Positions 1 through 5,259 are shown, counted from the stretch's first letter. The stretch is 5,266 nt of DNA from an uncultured Paracoccaceae bacterium (GCA_937132145.1 CAKZNY010000029.1:1-5266); one strand, 5' to 3'. The notes: generated by a model from the letters alone, not told the origin. Numbers and translations: made by a program.

Positions 1-60
1 GCTATGATTAAACTGGCGGCATTCAGGCTGTGGTGCGAGTTTTATGAGTCCGCTAACTAG
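1..60 (+). CDS. C-terminal end of a probable IS5-family transposase (partial, cut by window edge)
   Basis: An open plus-strand frame enters from the left edge and stops at TAG 58-60. It encodes AMIKLAAFRLWCEFYESAN. From memory, many alphaproteobacterial IS5-family DDE transposases end in a similar hydrophobic helix, of the form KLAxIRLWLRxYESxx, so the resemblance in spacing and in K-L-A-A, R-L-W and Y-E-S is suggestive. The DDE catalytic residues would lie upstream, outside the window, so activity cannot be judged. The stop codon is only 17 bp from a GC-rich terminal sequence (GGACAGCCCC), as expected for a compact IS whose transposase fills the element. The gene converges on hisG with 27 bp between the two stop codons. 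The ATG at position 4 could also open a chance 18-codon ORF, but a partial transposase explains the frame better. Confidence 0.55.
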   Translation, partial: AMIKLAAFRLWCEFYESAN

Positions 61-77
61 GTATCTAGGACAGCCCC
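61..77. repeat. Putative right terminal inverted repeat of the IS
   Basis: This short stretch follows the transposase stop codon and ends GGACAGCCCC at 68-77. The direct repeat CTAGG-TAT-CTAGG spans 57-69, across the stop codon and the repeat, and holds two copies of CTAG, a tetranucleotide scarce in many bacterial genomes. The partner repeat at the other IS end is outside the window, so this rests on position and composition only. Confidence 0.4.
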
Positions 78-87
78 AAACTCATAT

Positions 88-777
88 TTATGCAGGTGTT
101 GAAAATTTCATCAAAAATTCCAATGTTACTCCCGACCATTCCGCCACATTCGACTTAAACAACGTCGCCTGCGATTTCAGAATTAGCCCATCCGGCAGTA
201 TTTTCAGATGGTTCGCCGCCAGTGTATCACCAGAAGATGTAATGTCCGCAACGGCCTCGGCAGTAAGGTTTTTAACCGTCCCCTCTGTCGCGCCTTGGCT
301 ATCCACCAGTTGGTAATCTGCAACGCCGTGTCTTTGAAGGAACTCGCGAACAAGGTTGTGGTATTTCGTGGCGATCCGCAGGCGATAACCGTGTTTAGCC
401 CTGAAAGCCGCAGCAACAGCGTCAAAGTCGTCGATGCTCTCGACGTCCAGCCAATTGTCGGGTACGGCCAATATCAGGTCGGCGTGTCCAAACCCCATTG
501 GGGTGATTTCCTCGATTTTCTGTTGCCAGCCGGGGATTTTCTCGTGCACCAGATCCTGCCCTGTGACACCAAGGTGAATACGGCCAGCGGCCAGCTCTTT
601 GGGGATTTCGCCAGCAGATAACAGAACAAGCTCTACGTCGTCGAACCCGACAACACGGCCAGCGTATTCGCGCCCTGAACCTGTGCGTTCAATCACTATA
701 CCGCGCTCGGCGAACCAGTTGATGGTCAGCTCTTGCAGGCGGCCTTTGGATGGTAATCCCAATTTTAATACACTCAT
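88..777 (-). CDS. hisG: ATP phosphoribosyltransferase catalytic subunit, short form (HisG_S)
   Basis: HisG catalyses the first step of histidine biosynthesis, joining ATP and PRPP to give phosphoribosyl-ATP in the cytoplasm. The protein has 229 residues. Visible landmarks are GLPSKGRL at 7-14, GVTGQDLV at 70-77, RIATKYHNL at 134-142, and the PRPP-binding region running from GATEGT (162-167) to DITSSGDTL (178-186). Long-form HisG has about 290-300 residues with a C-terminal ACT-like regulatory domain. That domain is absent here, so the enzyme should need HisZ, which is encoded immediately upstream. The ATG overlaps the hisZ stop by 4 nt (ATGA) and a GAGG lies 9 nt before it, so translation is probably coupled. 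The C-terminus looks complete, although an IS end lies about 10 bp past the stop, leaving no native terminator visible. Confidence 0.96.
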   Translation of the reverse strand: MSVLKLGLPSKGRLQELTINWFAERGIVIERTGSGREYAGRVVGFDDVELVLLSAGEIPKELAAGRIHLGVTGQDLVHEKIPGWQQKIEEITPMGFGHADLILAVPDNWLDVESIDDFDAVAAAFRAKHGYRLRIATKYHNLVREFLQRHGVADYQLVDSQGATEGTVKNLTAEAVADITSSGDTLAANHLKILPDGLILKSQATLFKSNVAEWSGVTLEFLMKFSTPA

Positions 778-1910
778 ACTGCACCGCCTCTCAGCGCCAA
801 GACCGCTTCTGGCCGGATAATACCACCGACAGCTGGCACGCCTTTGCCATCGCCAAGCACACGGGTTAGCGCATCATAGCGCCCGCCTTGGGCGATTTGC
901 GGCAAGTCAGGCCGATCCGGGGCAACAAAGCCAAAGACGAATCCGTCGTAGTATTCCAGCGTTGTGCGCCCGTAAGATGCCTCGAACGGCAGGGCGGACA
1001 CATCAATACCGGCGTCTGACAAGGCTTGTGTGCGGGCTTCCAACTGGTCCGCTGCCGCGCCCAACATCGGCGCGATCTTGCGCAACTTTTGCGCCGCCGA
1101 CCCCATCGTTGATTTCAAATCGAGCACGCTGGACACAAGCGCGACCGCCGCTTCGCTTAGCGAAGCGGCCTCCGATTCATTTAGCAGAATTTCCGCGCGT
1201 GCAGCGATCTCGTCAACAGTTCGGATCCCGTGGGCCGCACCGGAATTCTTGATCAGCGCAAGTACCGAGCCATCCCTGACCGCATCCAACAACGCCTCCC
1301 GTTCCGCGCTTAAAGCCGCCTTTGAGGAATATCGTTCCAACAAACGTTTGAAGCGTTGCGGGCGCCAGACGTGGCGGCGCAGGGCACCTTTGCGGCGCTC
1401 GTTTGTGTCAAGCGCGTCGATTGCGGCAAATATCAGACCCAGATCGCCCGTTACCGGCATCACCGGCAAATCACCCAGCGCCGTGGCTAGCACCGCGAAC
1501 ACTTCGGCATCATCGGCTGCGGGGTCGGCACCCCCGAACACCTCGAAACCCACTTGCAGGTATTCCGCCGGGCGATTGCTGCCCACTTCCTGGCGACGCC
1601 AAACCGATCCGGCATAGGCGTAACGCGCCGCACTCGCCCCGTTTGCCATGTGGATTTGCACGACCGGAACTGTGAAATCGGGGCGCAGCATCAACTCCCC
1701 CTCGACAGGGTCATGGGTAGTGTAGGCGCGCGCGCGAAGGTCTTCACCGTAAAGATCAATCAGAACATCGGCAGGCAAAAGTGCTGCGGGTTCAACGGGT
1801 TGCGCTCCATTGGCGATAAAACCCGACATAAGCCGCTCGACCTCGGTGCGCACGTCAGCCAAGCCCTGCCCTAATCGTCCATTTTCCAGATATGCCCGCG
1901 AAGTCACCAT
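774..1910 (-). CDS. hisZ: ATP phosphoribosyltransferase regulatory subunit HisZ
   Basis: HisZ is a 378-residue relative of the histidyl-tRNA synthetase catalytic core. It binds short-form HisG and supplies activity and histidine feedback control. Class II synthetase-like blocks are visible: MLRPDFTVPV at 74-83, a motif-2-like segment beginning YAGSVWRRQEVG at 98-109 and ending GFEVFG at 121-126, EYYDGFVFGF at 319-328, QGGRYDALTR at 341-350, and a motif-3-like PAVGGIIRPEAV at 359-370. Compared with the adjacent HisS it lacks the RGLGYYTG histidine signature (TLEYYDG here) and the anticodon-binding domain, as expected for HisZ rather than a synthetase. The start ATG shares one base with the hisS stop (TAATG) and has only a weak Shine-Dalgarno sequence, so it probably relies on ribosomes finishing hisS. 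Residues 248-255 are encoded by a perfect DNA palindrome at 1147-1169. Confidence 0.95.
   Translation of the reverse strand: MVTSRAYLENGRLGQGLADVRTEVERLMSGFIANGAQPVEPAALLPADVLIDLYGEDLRARAYTTHDPVEGELMLRPDFTVPVVQIHMANGASAARYAYAGSVWRRQEVGSNRPAEYLQVGFEVFGGADPAADDAEVFAVLATALGDLPVMPVTGDLGLIFAAIDALDTNERRKGALRRHVWRPQRFKRLLERYSSKAALSAEREALLDAVRDGSVLALIKNSGAAHGIRTVDEIAARAEILLNESEAASLSEAAVALVSSVLDLKSTMGSAAQKLRKIAPMLGAAADQLEARTQALSDAGIDVSALPFEASYGRTTLEYYDGFVFGFVAPDRPDLPQIAQGGRYDALTRVLGDGKGVPAVGGIIRPEAVLALRGGAV
1147..1169. repeat. Perfect 11-bp-arm palindrome inside hisZ
   Basis: The left arm GCCGCTTCGCT (1147-1157), a single central T (1158) and the right arm AGCGAAGCGGC (1159-1169) are exactly complementary. 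As RNA this would fold as about 10 bp with a 3-nt loop. It encodes AASLSEAA (HisZ residues 248-255), in a Ser/Glu/Ala-rich region away from the conserved motifs. No U-tract follows on either strand, so it does not look like an intrinsic terminator. Confidence 0.8.
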
Positions 1911-3415
1911 TATCCGTCCGCCCGTGCGATCATTTTGCGCACCTCGGCGACCAGATCACCGCGTTTGATTTCCATCTGCGCGGGCTGGGCTTTCCATTCC
2001 TCGTTGGTGGTAATATCCGCGGCCAGAACCTTACCAAGTGCGAGATCCTTGATCTGCACCACGCCAGCCTCATATTCGTTACCACCCTCAATCACCGCCA
2101 CCGGAGAGTTCCGCGCGTCTGCATATTTCAACTGGTTGCCGAAGTTCTTCGGATTGCCCAAGTAAACTTCGGCCCGAATGCCCGCGTTGCGCAGCTCGGC
2201 GACCATGGTTTGATAATCCGCCATACGGTCGCGGTCCATCACGGTCACGATCACCGGACCGTAAGTTTGCGTGCTTAGGCGACCCTTTTCGCGCAATGCC
2301 GCCAATAGGCGATCAACGCCAATAGAGACACCCGTCGCAGGCACTTCTTGCCCCGTAAACCGCTTGACCAGATCGTCATAACGGCCACCACCGGCAACCG
2401 AGCCGAACTGGCGTTTTCGGCCCTTGTCATCGAAAATGTCGAAGGTCAGTTCGGCCTCGTAAACAGGGCCAGTGTAATACCCAAGGCCGCGCACGACGGA
2501 TGGATCAATCAGCAGGCGGTCTTGACCATAGCCCTGCACGTCCATCAATTCCGCGATAGTTTCCAGCTCTTGAACGCCCGTTAATCCCATATCGGAACCA
2601 CCAACAAGTTCGCGCAGCCGCGCACATGTCGCCCCACCCGTATCGCGGCGTGCGTCCATGAAGCTCATGATAATTTCGGCTTGCTCACCCGACAGATTCG
2701 CCCCACCGGTGAAATCGCCACTTTCGTCTTTGCGCCCTTCGCCCAGCAATGCACGAACGCCGTTCGGGCCAAGGCGGTCCAGCTTGTCGATGGCGCGCAG
2801 AACGATGCCGCGCTCGGCCTCGAATTTCGTGGGGTCAGAGGGGTCGAGAACGCCTGCGACCTCCATCACGCCGTTCAGAACCTTGCGGTTATTGACCCGC
2901 ACAATGTAGTCGCCACGCGGAATGCCAACCGCCTCTAGCGTGTCCGACAGCATCCCGCAAATCTCGGCATCTGCGGCAACGGTTGGTGTGCCAACAGTAT
3001 CCGCATCGCACTGATAAAACTGGCGGTAGCGCCCCGGTCCGGCTTTCTCGTTGCGCCAAACGGGACCAACGGCGTAGCGGCGATAGGGCGTCGGCAGGTC
3101 GTTGCGAAACTGCGCATAAACCCGCGCCAAGGGGGCGGTCAGGTCATAGCGAAGCGCCATCCATGCGTCGTCCTCGTCCTGCCATGCGAAAATGCCTGCG
3201 TTCGGGCGGTCCACATCCGGCAAAAAGCTACCCAAAGCCTCGACAGTTTCAATGGCAGGTGTTTCCAGCGGATCAAAACCATAGCGGTGGTAAACCTCGG
3301 TGATTTTGCCCAGCATATCATTGCGCTCGACCACTTCAGCCCCGAAATAATCACGAAAGCCGCGCACGGGCAACGCCTTGGGGCGCTTGACCTTTTGTTT
3401 CTTGTTCTTAGCCAT
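1910..3415 (-). CDS. hisS: Histidyl-tRNA synthetase, divergent alphaproteobacterial type
   Basis: HisS attaches histidine to tRNA-His using ATP (class IIa synthetase). The 501-residue protein is longer than the roughly 424-residue E. coli enzyme. Blocks in order: a Lys-rich N-terminus (1-13); [11 protein letters not shown] at 15-25, where canonical enzymes have a GTxD-type start; [14 protein letters not shown] at 87-100; motif 2 with [19 protein letters not shown] at 119-137; an insertion domain at roughly 165-300; the histidine signature [15 protein letters not shown] at 309-323; [10 protein letters not shown] at 341-350; motif 3 with [10 protein letters not shown] at 362-371; and a C-terminal anticodon-binding domain from about 386. 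The motif-2 and YYTG sequences are those of the eukaryote-like alphaproteobacterial HisRS rather than the usual bacterial form. It lies 68 nt downstream of dgkA and overlaps hisZ by 1 nt. An AGGG lies 8 nt before the ATG. Confidence 0.96.
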   Translation of the reverse strand: MAKNKKQKVKRPKALPVRGFRDYFGAEVVERNDMLGKITEVYHRYGFDPLETPAIETVEALGSFLPDVDRPNAGIFAWQDEDDAWMALRYDLTAPLARVYAQFRNDLPTPYRRYAVGPVWRNEKAGPGRYRQFYQCDADTVGTPTVAADAEICGMLSDTLEAVGIPRGDYIVRVNNRKVLNGVMEVAGVLDPSDPTKFEAERGIVLRAIDKLDRLGPNGVRALLGEGRKDESGDFTGGANLSGEQAEIIMSFMDARRDTGGATCARLRELVGGSDMGLTGVQELETIAELMDVQGYGQDRLLIDPSVVRGLGYYTGPVYEAELTFDIFDDKGRKRQFGSVAGGGRYDDLVKRFTGQEVPATGVSIGVDRLLAALREKGRLSTQTYGPVIVTVMDRDRMADYQTMVAELRNAGIRAEVYLGNPKNFGNQLKYADARNSPVAVIEGGNEYEAGVVQIKDLALGKVLAADITTNEEWKAQPAQMEIKRGDLVAEVRKMIARADG

Positions 3416-3427
3416 GTTCAGACCCTG

Positions 3428-3456
3428 AATAGAGGTTTTTCAACCGTCTACCCCAA
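3428..3456 (-). promoter_or_regulatory. Weak candidate promoter in front of hisS
   Basis: In the 68-nt gap between dgkA and hisS, the minus strand shows TTGGGG (3456-3451), a 17-nt spacer, then TCTATT (3433-3428). Only 3/6 and 4/6 bases match the sigma-70 hexamers, and transcription would begin only about 6 nt before the hisS ATG. The gap also shows no convincing terminator, so read-through from dgkA is equally possible. Confidence 0.18.
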
Positions 3457-3483
3457 GGGTCCGTTGGTCGCAAGGTCAAGGGG

Positions 3484-3852
3484 TTAGATGAGCGCGCGGA
3501 TGTAGGGGATAAACACGGCTATACCGATGATTGCGGCGGCAATAGCGGCGATCAGGACCGCGCCTGCGGCAAGGTCTTTGGCCCGTTTGACGCTTTCCGA
3601 ATGCTCTGGCGAGACGGCATCGCACAGGTGTTCAATCGCGGTGTTCAATGCCTCGAACGTCCAAACCAGCGTTATGGCGAGGGTCAGCCACAGCCAGTCT
3701 TGCCCCGTGACATTCAGGGCGATGGCCGCGATGACCACCAGCGTTGTGGCCAGAAGATGAATACGGGCGTGAGGTTCGGATTTCAGCAGAAATACCAGCC
3801 CCGCCCATGCGTATCCAAAACTTTTGACGCGGACAGAGAGGTATTTCAGCAT
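3484..3852 (-). CDS. dgkA: DgkA-family membrane lipid kinase (diacylglycerol or undecaprenol kinase)
   Basis: This is a 122-residue inner-membrane protein that should phosphorylate a lipid alcohol with ATP. The family signature is clear: FEALNTAIEHLCD at 66-78 followed by AKDLAAGAVL at 91-100. The acidic and polar positions E26, E67, N70, E74, K92 and D93 match active-site positions known from E. coli DgkA. Three hydrophobic segments (about 33-47, 53-66 and 95-117) follow an amphipathic N-terminus. The details (SFGYAWAGL near the start, ARIH at 29-32, SPEHSE after the catalytic Asp, FIP near the end) resemble the Bacillus DgkA/UdpK branch more than E. coli DgkA, so undecaprenol is a plausible substrate alongside diacylglycerol. 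The ATG shares one base with the preceding stop (TGATG), and an AGGG lies 8 nt upstream. Confidence 0.9.
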   Translation of the reverse strand: MLKYLSVRVKSFGYAWAGLVFLLKSEPHARIHLLATTLVVIAAIALNVTGQDWLWLTLAITLVWTFEALNTAIEHLCDAVSPEHSESVKRAKDLAAGAVLIAAIAAAIIGIAVFIPYIRALI

Positions 3853-4325
3853 CAGCGCAGCCCTGTAAATTTGCCGCGATAAAACAGTAACGAAGGCTTG
3901 TCACACGCCGAAATACGCAGGACTTCACCGACGACGATCAAATGGTCGCCCCCATCATAGCCCGCTGCATGGCTGCACTCAAAACGCGTCGTACAGCCGC
4001 TTAGCAAAGGCGCGTCACCAATCCCGAGGGTGTATTCAAGGTCGTCAAACGCCTCGAAACCGGTTTTTGAGAAAATATCCGCCAATTCCTGTTGATCCTG
4101 CGAAAGAATATGCACGACGAAATGACTGGCGGCCTCGAACGCGGGGAAACGTGCCGATTTGCGGGCTGGCGACCACAAAACCAGCGGTGGATCCAGCGAA
4201 ACCGAGGCAAAGCTGTTCACGGTCATGCCAAGCGGACCGCGATCTGTCATCGTGGTTACAATCGTAACGCCAGTGGCAAAACTGCCCATGGCATCACGCA
4301 GTTCGCGTTCTGAAAATTCGGCCAA
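3852..4325 (-). CDS. Flavin reductase-like FMN-binding protein
   Basis: This 157-residue protein belongs to the flavin reductase-like family (split-barrel FMN-binding fold), whose members reduce free FMN or FAD with NAD(P)H and often feed two-component monooxygenases. Family landmarks are FATGVTIVTT (16-25), GMTVNSFASVSLDPPLVLWS (33-52), FVVHILSQDQ (69-78), LLSG followed by FEC (107-110, 115-117), GGDHLIVVGEV (125-135) and LLFYRGKF (146-153). The start is TTG at 4325-4323, preceded 6 nt upstream by a strong AGGGGAG. The next in-frame ATG (codon 13) would remove the usual N-terminal helix before FATGVT. No partner oxygenase is visible nearby, so the physiological acceptor is unknown. It is the first gene of the minus-strand cluster and overlaps dgkA by 1 nt. 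Confidence 0.9.
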   Translation of the reverse strand: MAEFSERELRDAMGSFATGVTIVTTMTDRGPLGMTVNSFASVSLDPPLVLWSPARKSARFPAFEAASHFVVHILSQDQQELADIFSKTGFEAFDDLEYTLGIGDAPLLSGCTTRFECSHAAGYDGGDHLIVVGEVLRISACDKPSLLFYRGKFTGLR

Positions 4326-4331
4326 TTCCGG

Positions 4332-4338
4332 CTCCCCT
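4332..4338 (-). promoter_or_regulatory. Ribosome binding site that supports the TTG start of the flavin reductase
   Basis: The minus strand reads AGGGGAG, then 6 nt, then TTG at 4325. This is the best Shine-Dalgarno match in the minus-strand cluster. It decides the start in favour of TTG over the internal ATG 36 nt further on. Confidence 0.7.
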
Positions 4339-4351
4339 ATTCGTTAGGGTA

Positions 4352-4380
4352 TTCTTAATCCTTGATTGCGCGCGTGTCGA
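4352..4380 (-). promoter_or_regulatory. Candidate promoter for the flavin reductase gene and the minus-strand cluster
   Basis: The minus strand shows TCGACA (4380-4375), a 17-nt spacer and TAAGAA (4357-4352). The -35 matches TTGACA at 5 of 6 positions, but the -10 is weak. Transcription would start about 20 nt before the TTG, leaving room for the AGGGGAG ribosome binding site. The -10 overlaps the sequence TTAA-N7-CTAAC (4358-4343), one mismatch from the CtrA consensus TTAA-N7-TTAAC. Confidence 0.3.
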
Positions 4381-4388
4381 TGGATGGA

Positions 4389-4417
4389 TTGCCAAATCGC
4401 TTTGCTGACCGTATTTG
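4389..4417 (+). promoter_or_regulatory. Candidate promoter for the GST-slyX unit
   Basis: TTGCCA (4389-4394), a 17-nt spacer and TATTTG (4412-4417) give a plausible sigma-70 arrangement. The predicted transcription start falls at about 4424, on the A of the GST start codon, so the mRNA would be leaderless or nearly so. The hexamers match only partly, so this is tentative. Confidence 0.28.
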
Positions 4418-4423
4418 AGAGGG

Positions 4424-5053
4424 ATGAAGCCCATCTTATACACATTCCGCCGCTGCCCCTATGCCATGCGCGCACGCCTTGCCATCGCGGCGAGTGGCGT
4501 GCATGTTGAGCTGCGCGAGGTTCTGCTGCGGGATAAAGCCCCGGAATTGCTGGAAGCCTCGGCCAAGGCGACGGTTCCGGTGGTGGTTCATGGCGATGTC
4601 ATCATCGAGGAAAGCTACGATATTATGTTGTGGGCGCTGAAGCAGAATGACCCGGACGGCTGGCTGGAACGTCATAACAAAACATTAATTGAGGCGTGCG
4701 ACGGCGCGTTCAAGTCTGCCCTCGACAAATACAAGTACGGAGATCGGCGGGAGGGCTCGGACGCAATCGAGCAGCGCTCGATTGCGTCCGAGTACTTGGC
4801 TAACCTTAATGAAATTCTCGCAACGCAGCCCTATTTGTCCGGCGATAAAGTCGGGATGACAGATATGTCCATCGCCACTTTCGTACGCCAATTCGCCAAC
4901 GTGGACCGCGCGTGGTTCGACGCAGAGCCGTGGCCGAACCTGATCCGCTGGCTGGAAGAATTCCTGTCCTCGGACGCTTTCGCCGCTATTATGACCAAAT
5001 ACCCCAAGTGGCAGGCCGGCGACCCAATCACCCTATTTCCGGAGGCACCATGA
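4424..5053 (+). CDS. Glutathione S-transferase family protein, omega-like (catalytic Cys)
   Basis: The 209-residue cytoplasmic protein has an N-terminal thioredoxin-like GST domain (about 1-75) and an all-helical C-terminal domain (about 85-205). The active-site region reads RRCPYAMRAR at 9-18, with Cys11 in a CPYA motif where glutaredoxins have CPYC and omega-class GSTs have CPFA. This suggests glutathione-dependent thiol transfer or dehydroascorbate-type reduction rather than classical conjugation. TVPVVV (50-55, cis-Pro52) and E63-S64 are the expected glutathione-binding elements. ATG 4424 is chosen: an in-frame TTG at 4415 adds only MRG and has no ribosome binding site. GAGAGGG directly abuts the ATG, too close to work well, so a leaderless start is possible. 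Codons 111-123 carry a perfect 17-bp-arm hairpin. The stop overlaps slyX by 4 nt. The substrate is unknown. Confidence 0.88.
   Translation: MKPILYTFRRCPYAMRARLAIAASGVHVELREVLLRDKAPELLEASAKATVPVVVHGDVIIEESYDIMLWALKQNDPDGWLERHNKTLIEACDGAFKSALDKYKYGDRREGSDAIEQRSIASEYLANLNEILATQPYLSGDKVGMTDMSIATFVRQFANVDRAWFDAEPWPNLIRWLEEFLSSDAFAAIMTKYPKWQAGDPITLFPEAP
4756..4792. repeat. Perfect 17-bp-arm inverted repeat (hairpin) inside the GST gene
   Basis: The left arm CTCGGACGCAATCGAGC (4756-4772) and right arm GCTCGATTGCGTCCGAG (4776-4792) are exact reverse complements around a 3-nt loop, AGC. In mRNA a G-U pair (4755 with 4793) could extend the stem. The repeat encodes the segment SDAIEQRSIASE (GST residues 112-123), in the C-terminal helical domain. 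No T-run follows on either strand, so it is not an intrinsic terminator. The reading frame continues normally through it. Confidence 0.92.
5041..5045 (+). promoter_or_regulatory. Ribosome binding site of slyX
   Basis: GGAGG lies 4 nt before the slyX ATG and within the last codons of the GST gene. It fixes the slyX start at 5050 rather than at upstream in-frame candidates from 4912, and fits translation coupled through the ATGA overlap. Confidence 0.7.
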
Positions 5054-5259
5054 ACGAAGACCGTATCACCCGCCTTGAAGAGGCTCTCGCCCATCAAAGT
5101 GCCCTTCTTGAAGAACTGAACGAGGTTATCACGGGTCAAACGACCGAGATTGACCTGTTGAACCGTCGTGTTGCGATGTTGATGCAACGCGCCGCCGAGC
5201 AGGAAGCCGACAATCTGTCCGGTGCACCAATGGCCGATCAAAGGCCCCCACATTGGTAA
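5050..5259 (+). CDS. slyX: SlyX family protein
   Basis: This is a 69-residue protein of the SlyX family, small coiled-coil proteins of unknown biochemical role. E. coli SlyX has 72 residues and lies next to slyD. The heptad-like stretch RITRLEEALAHQ followed by LLEELNEVI and IDLLNRRVAML (roughly residues 5-45) predicts a coiled coil. The C-terminal tail ends PPHW, matching the PPHY ending of E. coli SlyX. The ATG at 5050 overlaps the GST stop (ATGA) behind a GGAGG ribosome binding site. The gene is complete, with TAA at 5257-5259. It has no slyD neighbour here and is instead the second gene after a GST. Only 7 bases remain after it, so no terminator can be assessed. Confidence 0.88.
   Translation: MNEDRITRLEEALAHQSALLEELNEVITGQTTEIDLLNRRVAMLMQRAAEQEADNLSGAPMADQRPPHW

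Larger units (their letters stand above)
1..77 (+). mobile_element. Right end of an IS5-like insertion sequence
   Basis: The putative transposase tail (stop at 58-60) is followed by 61-77, which ends GGACAGCCCC and reads GGGGCTGTCC inward from the element's edge. Termini of this general kind are familiar from IS5-family (IS427-like) elements, and a short distance between stop codon and end is typical of them. The host sequence would resume near position 78, leaving about 10 bp before the hisG stop codon. The element would therefore sit directly at the 3' end of the his operon. The left end, its matching inverted repeat and the target duplication are not in the window, so the exact boundary is inferred. 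Confidence 0.5.

Noticed and set aside
57..87. Intrinsic terminator of the his operon just after hisG
   Set aside because: The CTAG-GTAT-CTAG stem is only 4 bp and AT-rich, with no U-tract. The sequence fits an IS end better.
208..621. Plus-strand open frame of 137 codons opposite hisG
   Set aside because: It lies wholly antisense to an intact, motif-confirmed hisG, shows no recognisable domain, and is a typical shadow of a GC-rich gene.
1030..1617. Plus-strand open frame of 195 codons opposite hisZ
   Set aside because: It is Ser/Ala/Arg-rich, low-complexity antisense translation of hisZ without a recognisable family. Its length follows from codon bias of the opposite strand.
2299..2333. 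Direct repeat CGCCAATAG occurring twice within hisS
   Set aside because: It is a 9-base repeat within conserved motif-3 coding sequence and easily arises from codon choice. There are no further copies or array structure.
3416..3483. Intrinsic terminator between dgkA and hisS
   Set aside because: The only stems I find are about 4 bp (ACCC-TTG-GGGT) with no following U-run on the minus strand.
4415..4423. TTG start at 4415 for the GST gene
   Set aside because: It adds only MRG before the conserved MKPILYTF start and has no ribosome binding site upstream.
4756..4792. Reading the GST hairpin as a terminator or an inserted mobile palindromic element
   Set aside because: There is no T-run on either side, the frame is uninterrupted, and the protein shows no obvious insertion at this point.
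4912..5049. Upstream extension of the slyX frame by 46 codons
   Set aside because: The extension overlaps conserved GST C-terminal coding sequence, is unlike SlyX, and would bypass the GGAGG placed before ATG 5050. SlyX family length fits the short form.
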